From Oscillospiraceae bacterium (GTDB lineage: Bacteria > Bacillota > Clostridia > Oscillospirales > Ruminococcaceae), in NCBI GenBank assembly GCA_003508605.1, contig DNUB01000188.1:1-7692 (forward strand): 7,692 nt of DNA. The letters run 5' to 3'. Of this stretch, positions 1 to 5,699 are shown piece by piece. The position numbers and the translations under genes were made by a program. How positions within the stretch are numbered: position 1 is the first letter of the stretch; each line of letters opens with the position of its first letter. The notes beneath the pieces were generated by a model, which had not been told where the DNA came from, did no database searches, and saw only the letters and a program-made list of their open reading frames with translations.

Positions 1-86
1 GGGCGTTGCCCCTCATTGAAAATACAGTCATTTTTCCGAGAGCTTGCCGATTTCGTAATCAGTTAATAAATCCGTCACCGTCAAAC

Positions 87-110
87 GAAGCTTTACTGTA
101 AAAATGCTTC
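87..110 (-). terminator. possible weak hairpin after the ABC operon
   Basis: Reading leftward after the stop codon at 123-125, a short inverted repeat GAAGC (106-110) / GCTTC (87-91) can extend by three A-T pairs around a single mismatch. The tail is only GTTTG, so it is a poor intrinsic terminator by itself. Nothing else supportable is seen in positions 1-122: no ORF with a ribosome binding site, only non-coding-looking sequence up to the window edge. Confidence 0.25.
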
Positions 111-122
111 ATTCTCATCATC

Positions 123-764
123 TTACCTATATTTAATATATCTCTTATTGGCAATATATCCGACTATAATAAATATGACTCCGATAATAAACTGGGGTAT
201 GCACACCGTTCCTATAACCGAAGGCTCAAAGGGCTGGGTTGAATGATAAAGTACTGCATTCGGACTTTCGCCATACATAGTCATATTGACAATCGAAAAA
301 ACAAGTACAATCATAAATGAAAGGGTAACGGAGCTTGTGATATACAAAACAGTATACGTAATGCCGAAGAACATCAGGCAAATACAGAATATGCGGATAT
401 ATTCGAGCATAAAAGAAGGGAAGACAAAAGAAAGAACAAAAAACACAATCAACGCCAAAAACATATAAAGTGCAAATAAAATCAAATATTCACGCAGCAG
501 CGTTCTCGGCTTGAACATATAAAGCAGCTCGTTTCCGTTGTTTTCAACATATTCTCGTGAAATGAATATAGTCCACCATACCGAAAAAATAGGGGTTATT
601 GTTTGAAAATAATTAAGGAGCAATCCGTAAACCTCTTCCGTCGCGCCGCTAAGCTGAATCATCGGAACAAATATCAGCGACGTAACAGCAAACAATACCA
701 TGGGCGGAACTAACGAGAAAAAGCGAAGGCATTTAAGCTGCAGAAAAATCCGACGCCATATCAA
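123..764 (-). CDS. ABC-2-type transporter membrane subunit (213 aa)
   Basis: This is a very hydrophobic protein with about six predicted membrane segments (approximately residues 16-36, 50-68, 92-113, 121-140, 144-161 and 186-204) and a basic C-terminal tail (KRYIKYR). It has no soluble domain and no recognisable catalytic motif. Its size, topology and position directly behind an ABC ATPase point to a small ABC-2-type permease, probably the second membrane half beside the 636-aa protein. The start is TTG, and its last two bases plus the next A form the TGA stop of the ATPase gene (4-nt overlap), which indicates translational coupling. An AAGGGGGA Shine-Dalgarno-like sequence lies 6 nt upstream and supports this start. 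The family was not recognised by specific motifs, so the permease call rests on topology and context. The substrate is unknown; the secreted 131-aa protein or an antimicrobial peptide is a guess from context. Confidence 0.75.
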   Translation of the reverse strand: MIWRRIFLQLKCLRFFSLVPPMVLFAVTSLIFVPMIQLSGATEEVYGLLLNYFQTITPIFSVWWTIFISREYVENNGNELLYMFKPRTLLREYLILFALYMFLALIVFFVLSFVFPSFMLEYIRIFCICLMFFGITYTVLYITSSVTLSFMIVLVFSIVNMTMYGESPNAVLYHSTQPFEPSVIGTVCIPQFIIGVIFIIVGYIANKRYIKYR

Positions 765-1615
765 ATGGATTCCCCCTTAAGCAGGCACATATATCCGTCC
801 TCCAATGTAGGTGCGGCTTTTTCGTAATTAAGATTGTCCGACGAAATAATTCTGCACATAGCCTTTGAACCCTCCTGATATTGCGACTGCACAAAATATT
901 TCCCTTCAAGCCGGTTTAATTCGTCATGAGGAACAAGGTAAACCTTATTTTCCGCAAATTGACATATTTCTTCGCAGGAACCCGATGAAACAATACTGCC
1001 GTTATTAAGAACGATGACGTTGTCGCAGGCAGTTTCGATATCGCTTACTATATGCGTAGAGATCAGAACGATTTTATTGCGGTCGAGCTGAGAAATAATA
1101 AGCTTAAACCTGAGTCTTTCCTCAGGGTCAAGACCTGCGGTGGGTTCGTCAAAAATCAATATATCCGGATCGCCGAGAAAAGCCTGAGCAATTCCCAGCC
1201 GTCTTATCATACCGCCCGAAAGAGTCTTAACTCTGCTTTTTATTCTGTCGGATAGATTTACGGATTCCACACAGCGTAAAATTTCGTCTTTTATGGTGTT
1301 GCGTGGCAGCTTTTTCTCCATAGCCAGAACTTCCATTGCGTCATATACGGTCAAATCCCGAAACAGTCCGAACTTTTGGGGTAAATAACCAATATGGGAT
1401 ACATAATCGTTTAAGCTGCGTATCGGCGTTTCGTTATATTTTATTGAATTTATATCCGATAAGGGGTATAACTGTGTTATACAGCGGATAAGGGTAGTTT
1501 TTCCCGCTCCGTTAGGACCCAATAATCCGTAAACGCCGGATTTAAAGGTAAAGCTTAAGTCCTTGATTATCTTCTTTCTGCCCAAGCTTTTGGATAAGTT
1601 TTCTATTTTTAGCAT
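761..1615 (-). CDS. ABC transporter ATP-binding protein (284 aa)
   Basis: This is a complete ABC ATPase that powers the transporter encoded by the genes on either side. Visible motifs in order: Walker A GPNGAGKT (residues 33-40), Q-loop Gln80 in YLPQ, signature LSGGM (132-136), Walker B ILIFDEP (152-158) with catalytic Glu157, D-loop GLD (161-163) and H-loop His188 in STHI. All are intact, so hydrolysis should be normal. The C-terminal 70 residues end in APTLEDGYMCLL, which resembles the PTLED(V)Y ending common in the drug/peptide-type (CcmA/NatA-like) ATPases that pair with ABC-2 permeases. The start is ATG with AAGGAG 7 nt upstream (1623-1628). The gene begins 15 nt after the permease stop and overlaps the next gene by 4 nt, so the three genes form one translational unit. 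The family call is secure; the substrate is not known. Confidence 0.95.
   Translation of the reverse strand: MLKIENLSKSLGRKKIIKDLSFTFKSGVYGLLGPNGAGKTTLIRCITQLYPLSDINSIKYNETPIRSLNDYVSHIGYLPQKFGLFRDLTVYDAMEVLAMEKKLPRNTIKDEILRCVESVNLSDRIKSRVKTLSGGMIRRLGIAQAFLGDPDILIFDEPTAGLDPEERLRFKLIISQLDRNKIVLISTHIVSDIETACDNVIVLNNGSIVSSGSCEEICQFAENKVYLVPHDELNRLEGKYFVQSQYQEGSKAMCRIISSDNLNYEKAAPTLEDGYMCLLKGESI
771..778 (-). promoter_or_regulatory. ribosome binding site deciding a TTG start
   Basis: On the minus strand AAGGGGGA lies 6 nt before the TTG at 764-762. It lies inside the end of the ATPase gene. One mismatch to AAGGAGG and good spacing make the TTG, rather than a later ATG, the likely start of the downstream membrane subunit. 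Confidence 0.6.
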
Positions 1616-1630
1616 ATCGGTGCTCCTTTT

Positions 1631-3541
1631 TTAATTTTGCAGGCTTGAAAAGAACTCTTCATAACTGCGGGTATCGGAGTTGTCCTTAAAATAGTCTTCA
1701 AGCTTTTTCAAAACCTCTTCTTCTCCGATTCGGTCAATGGCGTCCTGAAGCGTCATAGCCAAGCCCGACTCGCCGTCGGTATAAACCTCCCGTTCATACA
1801 TTAAACGGTTTTCAAAATCGTCGTGATATTCCGTATAAAGATTATATACAGAAAACAATGACTGCTTTTTATTTCCTACAAGGCTTTCAGAGTATTCTCT
1901 AAAGAGTATTCTTATCTGATCGCAAACGATCGTTCCGTCAGAAAAATAATTGCATCTTCCATATTTCCCGGTTATCGAATCGGAAAGGATAATGATTTTA
2001 TCAAGAGGATTGTCGTCATGCTTTGAATTTAAAAAGACCGTAAAATCATTTCTCATGATTTCCTCTTCGAACTGTTCTATATCCAAGTAGGGGTAAATAA
2101 TGTCGACCCCCTCAATATTGGTCTGGGCAAGAAATCCCGATACAAATACGAGATTATCGGAGACTCCGGAAAAAACATTGTTTCCCGCACTGTCGAGATT
2201 CGAATATACCGTTTTCGGATAGTTTACCTTAACATAAAACTCGGCGGGTTTCTCAAGGAAGTTGCTGTAAAAGCCGCGAGCCTTTGGGTCATAAATACTT
2301 TGATAACCGCTTCGGGGGAAGAAGGGCAGATTTCCCGGAAGGGAAATACCTTGGGAATGAGTAAAGTAATTTGAGTTATACCCTTCATAAAACAGCTTTA
2401 TGGAGGAGGTGGAAGCTTCGCCGCTTGTAATTTCAATATAATCGCCCTCCCGGGTGAAATCAAGAGAAGCACCGTTCTGGTCTTCGGCTCTTTTTACGGT
2501 AAAGCCGTGGTAAAGGGTAAAAATATAGGATTTTAGGGAATCGTCGTCCAAAATCATGGTTACTTCAGCATATAACTGATTTTTTACCGTAAGGTTCATT
2601 TCGTATTTTAATACCGAAAACCCTCCGTTCTCGTTTTTTTCGCTGTAACCGCTCTTTTCTGAATAATATAATTGGTCTGCAAAATCTCTTCCGCTGAAAT
2701 TTCTTTCCGTATAGGTATGCATTCCCGGCAATAGGTATACAACAAGGGAAACTGCGCATATAATCCCGCAGGCTGCGGAAACCGAATATTTGACGGCGGA
2801 CTTTTTCTTCAATATTTTTACGGCTATTAAAACCGACAGCAATGCGGAAAAAAAGAAAGGAGCTGAAATTCTGTCCGGCAGAAGGGAATAGCCTATGCTC
2901 TGCGGAGGTCTGGTGCTTAAATCTCGGGGAAAAAGACAGATGAAATCATAAAAAGCAAGCAGATTTATATCATACTTGTAAAATGCAGCAAGCACATAGG
3001 AGGCAAAGGGAGAGGTCAGCATTACTATCGCAATCATTATCAGGCATGCGCCGAATCTTTTAAAGGACAAAGCGATAAGAAGCCCCAAAAGTATGGCGAC
3101 AAGGGAAACCATAAATATGTATATAAATATGCACATAACAATGTGCCAAAGCACCTCGGCATGTCCTATATCCCATGAAAAATACGCATACAGATTATAA
3201 AACAGATAAAAGGCGGTGAATGCGGCGTCTATGCATACAAGCACTCCAAGCTGCTTCAGATACATACCCGAAACGCCGCTCCCCGTTACCCTGACGCATT
3301 CCAATAGGGAATCATGGCGCGCCTTATCGGCAAAATAATAGGAAACAAACATAAAAAACGCAAAGCATAATATCGAAGTTGACAGTGATTCCCGCAGCAA
3401 GGACAGCTGACCGAGTATAAGATGCGAGCCGCCGGATATGCTTTTAATGTGCAGGTAGTTAATATAGAGCAGGAAAAAACCGCATATTATCGGCAAAAAC
3501 AAATCGTTAACAAACAGCTTGAAATATTTTTTAGTGTTCAT
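1631..3541 (-). CDS. ABC permease fused to a degenerate M1-peptidase-like extracellular domain (636 aa)
   Basis: The N-terminal half has about seven membrane segments (approximately 12-30, 54-72, 97-117, 129-157, 163-187, 225-243 and 254-272). A basic N-terminus (KK at 4-5) and a basic KILKKK loop (242-247) before the last segment place residues after 273 outside the cell. Residues about 310-484 read like the beta-rich N-terminal domain of M1 aminopeptidases, and about 485-636 like a shortened gluzincin domain. Permeases fused to M1 domains are a known family. Here the zinc motif HExxH is replaced by REYSE (R548-E552), followed by the family-like GN (556-557). Glu571 lies exactly 18 residues after E552, where the third zinc ligand belongs. 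Y587 and G590 in YTDG mirror the catalytic Tyr motif YxKG, and IGEEEV...L..YF (605-618) mirrors the usual C-terminal helix. With both His ligands missing it should be inactive, perhaps a peptide-binding domain. The start is ATG with GGAGG 4 nt upstream. The permease call is firm; the pseudo-M1 reading is alignment by eye. Confidence 0.8.
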   Translation of the reverse strand: MNTKKYFKLFVNDLFLPIICGFFLLYINYLHIKSISGGSHLILGQLSLLRESLSTSILCFAFFMFVSYYFADKARHDSLLECVRVTGSGVSGMYLKQLGVLVCIDAAFTAFYLFYNLYAYFSWDIGHAEVLWHIVMCIFIYIFMVSLVAILLGLLIALSFKRFGACLIMIAIVMLTSPFASYVLAAFYKYDINLLAFYDFICLFPRDLSTRPPQSIGYSLLPDRISAPFFFSALLSVLIAVKILKKKSAVKYSVSAACGIICAVSLVVYLLPGMHTYTERNFSGRDFADQLYYSEKSGYSEKNENGGFSVLKYEMNLTVKNQLYAEVTMILDDDSLKSYIFTLYHGFTVKRAEDQNGASLDFTREGDYIEITSGEASTSSIKLFYEGYNSNYFTHSQGISLPGNLPFFPRSGYQSIYDPKARGFYSNFLEKPAEFYVKVNYPKTVYSNLDSAGNNVFSGVSDNLVFVSGFLAQTNIEGVDIIYPYLDIEQFEEEIMRNDFTVFLNSKHDDNPLDKIIILSDSITGKYGRCNYFSDGTIVCDQIRILFREYSESLVGNKKQSLFSVYNLYTEYHDDFENRLMYEREVYTDGESGLAMTLQDAIDRIGEEEVLKKLEDYFKDNSDTRSYEEFFSSLQN

Positions 3542-3560
3542 TGAACCTCCGTTATGTCAC

Positions 3561-3584
3561 AATTAAAAAATCATCTTTTTAATT
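3561..3584 (-). repeat. AT-only hairpin upstream of the permease gene
   Basis: The inverted repeat AATTAAAAA (3561-3569) / TTTTTAATT (3576-3584) encloses a 6-nt loop and lies about 20 nt before the permease start codon. A nine-pair all-A/T stem is not stable enough to be a convincing terminator. It may be an RNA end, a processing element, or simply AT-rich spacer. Confidence 0.3.
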
Positions 3585-3596
3585 AAGCCTAAGCCG

Positions 3597-3633
3597 AATA
3601 AAAGCAGTCTTGCTTTTATGTAACGAGACTGCT
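3597..3633 (-). terminator. hairpin with weak T-tract, possible partial terminator
   Basis: Immediately after the stop codon of the 131-aa gene, the minus strand carries AGCAGTCT (3633-3626) and its perfect complement AGACTGCT (3610-3603), separated by 15 nt and followed by TTTTATT. The stem is clear but the T-tract is interrupted, so a leaky terminator is the likely role: most transcripts would stop after the small secreted-protein gene and some would read on into the three transporter genes. No separate promoter is obvious between here and 3541. Confidence 0.55.
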
Positions 3634-3640
3634 AAATGAA

Positions 3641-4036
3641 CTACTTGTTGCGAATATATCCGGTTGCGGTACATCCGGTATGATACCAAAAAGGATCCAC
3701 CTTAAGACGCCACGTATGCGTACTTGTGTAAACATACGTAGATGTCTCATCAAAGGCATCACCGGCTTGTATGTGTACACGTGCATGTTCGTCTTCGATC
3801 CATTCACCGTTTACATATGTTTCGGCAACAAACCAAACTCCCTGATCGGAATGCACCGAATTGTGTCCCCATATGTACTTATACGTGCCCGTGCAAGTCC
3901 TTGAATAAACAATAGCCTCATTACTGTGCAAATCAACCGCATGAGCAAGGGATTCGTTCCCGGCAAAAACCTGAACCGAAGCAAAAATTGCAATAAACAA
4001 TGCGGATAACAGTACTTTTGTAATTACCTGTTTCAT
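3641..4036 (-). CDS. secreted small protein of unknown family, two Cys, aromatic/His-rich (131 aa)
   Basis: I do not recognise the family. The first 25 residues form a good Sec signal peptide: K2/K7 charges, a hydrophobic core LLSALFIAIFASV, and a VFA cleavage site giving a mature protein of about 106 residues from Gly26. The mature part has exactly two Cys (C48 and C122), near its start and end, suiting one disulfide that closes a small beta-rich domain. It has five Trp (56, 68, 79, 109, 117) and eight His, many Tyr/Thr, and alternating patterns such as STYVYTSTHTWRLKV (98-112) that suggest beta strands. No LPXTG anchor, lipobox or double-glycine leader is present. It has its own consensus promoter and a perfect AAGGAGG, so expression should be strong. 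It is first in a unit with an ABC transporter. A bacteriocin-like or signalling protein is plausible from context (lactococcin-972-type loci have a similar layout), but the motifs do not match well enough to claim this. Confidence 0.8.
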   Translation of the reverse strand: MKQVITKVLLSALFIAIFASVQVFAGNESLAHAVDLHSNEAIVYSRTCTGTYKYIWGHNSVHSDQGVWFVAETYVNGEWIEDEHARVHIQAGDAFDETSTYVYTSTHTWRLKVDPFWYHTGCTATGYIRNK

Positions 4037-4043
4037 AAGGTAA

Positions 4044-4050
4044 CCTCCTT
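4044..4050 (-). promoter_or_regulatory. perfect ribosome binding site of the secreted-protein gene
   Basis: The minus strand reads AAGGAGG, 7 nt before the ATG at 4036. It is a full match to the anti-Shine-Dalgarno core with optimal spacing, confirming the start and predicting strong translation. Confidence 0.85.
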
Positions 4051-4103
4051 AAAATATGTTTGTAATGAAAAACAAATTATAAAATCTGCTATTCACTGTT
4101 AGA

Positions 4104-4132
4104 ATTATACTGCAAAATATAGTGATTGTCAA
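4104..4132 (-). promoter_or_regulatory. consensus sigma-A promoter for the secreted-protein/ABC operon
   Basis: On the minus strand, -35 TTGACA (4132-4127) and -10 TATAAT (4109-4104) are both perfect and are separated by exactly 17 nt. Transcription would start near 4097, giving a leader of about 60 nt before the ATG at 4036. TCACT (4093-4097) and AGTGA (4121-4125) form an inverted pair around the -10 box, a conceivable but unsupported operator. Confidence 0.85.
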
Positions 4133-4205
4133 TAAGTTTTCCAAAATTTGTCAATTTTTTTAATTATGAGCATAATAAGCGGATATCCTTTATATATCTT
4201 TTAAA

Positions 4206-5534
4206 CTACAAATTTTTGCTTCTCAAAAGCTTCAAAGCGGTAATCATAACCTTATCCCTGCCTTTGGCGATATCGTCTGCGCTTTTTTCCACCGTCACAT
4301 GGGGTTCTATACCTTTGTTAACAAACTCGCTGCCGTCTATCAGCTTGCTTTGCGTTGTAGCGATCCGCATTTGCCCGCCTAAGGGCAAATCCCTTATCAT
4401 AGCCTCTGAGCCCGAGCCGAAGGTTGTTGTTCCGACTATTTCGGCTCTTCCCGAAATTTTAAAATATGAAACAAAGCTTTCCGCCGCACAGGCCGTTGTG
4501 TGATTTGTAAGCAGTATTGCGGGCGAGGTTAAAACCGTTTTCCGAATATCAAAATCAATATATCCGTCGGCTTCTCCGTTTTCGGGCAATAACTCATAGT
4601 AAGTGTGAGTGGCGATCTGATATATTTTTCGCTGCCACGGATCCGATAAATCGGGACTGTTCATATCGATATAAGGCTCTAATGCATGATATTTTGCACT
4701 GTGGGACGGCGTTTTCGCTTCCGATTTAACGGGATATTTTCCGCTGATAAAATATCCTGCTATTTCAATAGGAGGATCTCCCATTCCTCCCGTATTTCCT
4801 CTGACGTCAATAATATAGCCTTTACAGCCTTTTAAAAAGTCAAGATTTTCTTTAAATTCCGATGTAATTTCAGAGTGGTAAAGATCAAATATTTCTATAA
4901 AGGCAATATGATCCTCCGTAACGGAAATAGCAAGGCTTTCCGATTTGAAGTGCTCTTCTAAAGCCTCGGGCGGCTTAACCCGTTCGTCAATGAAGACCGT
5001 ATCATGCTTTTCACTCATTTTAAATGAGAAATCTCCCTTATTTGTAATAATATTAACGGATTCGTCAGCCTTAAAATTAAACATTATTGAGCTTTCTATA
5101 CAGTCATTTGCGGCAAAAAGGCTTTCGGGAAGCCGGTGCCAATAAAAGGGATAGACATATTTGTCCAAATAGTCGTTTACGGATAAGCCTTGAATTTGAG
5201 TTATTTCCGACATTAGCAGCTCTTCCTTGCCTTTTATTACTTCCGATAATAAAAATTTTCCCTCGGCTCTTACAGTGCGAAAAGGAACGCTTCTGTTTTT
5301 TACAAGCTCATAGGGCGGCATTACAGAGGTATGACCGTCACAAAGAAGTGCATAGAATTTCATAAGCAGAAGATAGTATTCCAAATCGCTTTTTGCATTT
5401 ATTGCAAAAGGTATAAGCCTTCTGTATTCCATATCCCAATCTATTTCGGGATGCATTGACCAAAAAGCGTAATTATATTCCGCTTCTTTCCAAAGGTATG
5501 AAAGGGTGTATATTCTTTCTTCCGTAGTCAGCAT
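4206..5534 (-). CDS. S41-family (tail-specific/tricorn-like) peptidase homologue with altered active site (442 aa)
   Basis: The N-terminal helical region and DGHT motif (His68) are followed by the S41 core: IAFIEIF (210-216), DVRGNTGG (243-250) and the nucleophile region TTACAAESF (346-354), then GTTTFGSGS (368-376) and the closing DGSEFVNKGIEPH (400-412). In S41 enzymes the nucleophile is the Ser of T-A-S-A-x-E; here it is Cys349, encoded by TGT at 4488-4490. In the Ser-Lys branch, Lys lies 25 residues later; here that position is Ser374. The retained DGHT His fits the Ser-His branch that includes tricorn and the nisin resistance protein NSR. There is no signal peptide or membrane segment, so it is probably cytoplasmic. 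The ATG at 5534 has GGAGG 9 nt upstream; a longer frame opening with TTG at 5603 lies upstream of the likely transcription start and has no ribosome site. It precedes the secreted-protein operon on the same strand. It may be a Cys peptidase, an inactive binder, or an ordinary peptide-recycling enzyme. Confidence 0.85.
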   Translation of the reverse strand: MLTTEERIYTLSYLWKEAEYNYAFWSMHPEIDWDMEYRRLIPFAINAKSDLEYYLLLMKFYALLCDGHTSVMPPYELVKNRSVPFRTVRAEGKFLLSEVIKGKEELLMSEITQIQGLSVNDYLDKYVYPFYWHRLPESLFAANDCIESSIMFNFKADESVNIITNKGDFSFKMSEKHDTVFIDERVKPPEALEEHFKSESLAISVTEDHIAFIEIFDLYHSEITSEFKENLDFLKGCKGYIIDVRGNTGGMGDPPIEIAGYFISGKYPVKSEAKTPSHSAKYHALEPYIDMNSPDLSDPWQRKIYQIATHTYYELLPENGEADGYIDFDIRKTVLTSPAILLTNHTTACAAESFVSYFKISGRAEIVGTTTFGSGSEAMIRDLPLGGQMRIATTQSKLIDGSEFVNKGIEPHVTVEKSADDIAKGRDKVMITALKLLRSKNL

Positions 5535-5543
5535 TTTATATCG

Positions 5544-5548
5544 CCTCC
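5544..5548 (-). promoter_or_regulatory. ribosome binding site fixing the S41 start at 5534
   Basis: The minus strand reads GGAGG followed by a 9-nt spacer and ATG at 5534. No comparable site precedes the TTG at 5603, so the shorter 442-aa reading is preferred. Confidence 0.75.
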
Positions 5549-5574
5549 ATAAGCATTTTTGAGTTTTTGATGTT

Positions 5575-5603
5575 ATTCTATCATAATATCCGAGGTTTTT
5601 CAA
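5575..5603 (-). promoter_or_regulatory. promoter for the S41 gene
   Basis: On the minus strand, -35 TTGAAA (5603-5598), a 17-nt spacer and -10 TAGAAT (5580-5575) are preceded by an extended -10 TG in TGATAGAAT. Transcription would start near 5568, about 34 nt before the ATG at 5534. This rules out translation from the TTG at 5603, which overlaps the -35 box. Confidence 0.65.
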
Positions 5604-5633
5604 GGAATGCCGTTTTTATGGAAAAAAACTGTT

Positions 5634-5650
5634 CGGTTATTGCAAAACCG
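5634..5650. promoter_or_regulatory. inverted repeat over a -35 box, possible operator
   Basis: CGGTTATTGCAAAACCG has arms CGGTT (5634-5638) and AACCG (5646-5650), and its centre covers the TTGCAA -35 element of the rightward promoter. It also lies 31 nt from the -35 of the leftward S41 promoter. A regulator bound here could control the rightward unit, but five-base arms are short and chance is possible. Confidence 0.3.
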
Positions 5651-5668
5651 CTTTAGATGGTGTATAAT
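5640..5668 (+). promoter_or_regulatory. promoter for the transglutaminase-cyclophilin unit
   Basis: -35 TTGCAA (5640-5645), a 17-nt spacer and a perfect -10 TATAAT (5663-5668) predict a start near 5675 and a leader of about 25 nt. It is back-to-back with the S41 promoter; the two -35 boxes are 36 nt apart. Confidence 0.7.
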
Positions 5669-5699
5669 AAAACAAAAATGATTTTTATTCAGGAGAATT

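Noticed and set aside
1..33. Short leftward frame open to the window edge, starting ATG at about 33
   Set aside because: It has only about 11 codons inside the window and no convincing ribosome binding site.
3641..4036. Lactococcin-972 family bacteriocin
   Set aside because: The locus layout (secreted peptide, large membrane protein, ATPase) is similar, but the protein has two Cys and lacks the family's recognisable Gly/His/Tyr/Ser pattern at matching positions. Unknown family is the honest call.
4076..4081. Second TATAAT on the minus strand downstream of the main promoter
   Set aside because: The sequence 17 nt upstream (TTCTAA) is a poor -35, and it falls inside the leader of the perfect upstream promoter in AT-rich DNA.
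4141..4160. AAAATT/AATTTT inverted repeat with T-run as a terminator
   Set aside because: The stem is all A/T and reads in the plus direction, where no gene ends. It is not credible as a terminator for the S41 gene.
4126..4503. Plus-strand 125-aa reading frame across the S41 gene end
   Set aside because: It is antisense to the S41 C-terminal coding region, which has clear protein motifs, and has no ribosome site or family signal of its own.
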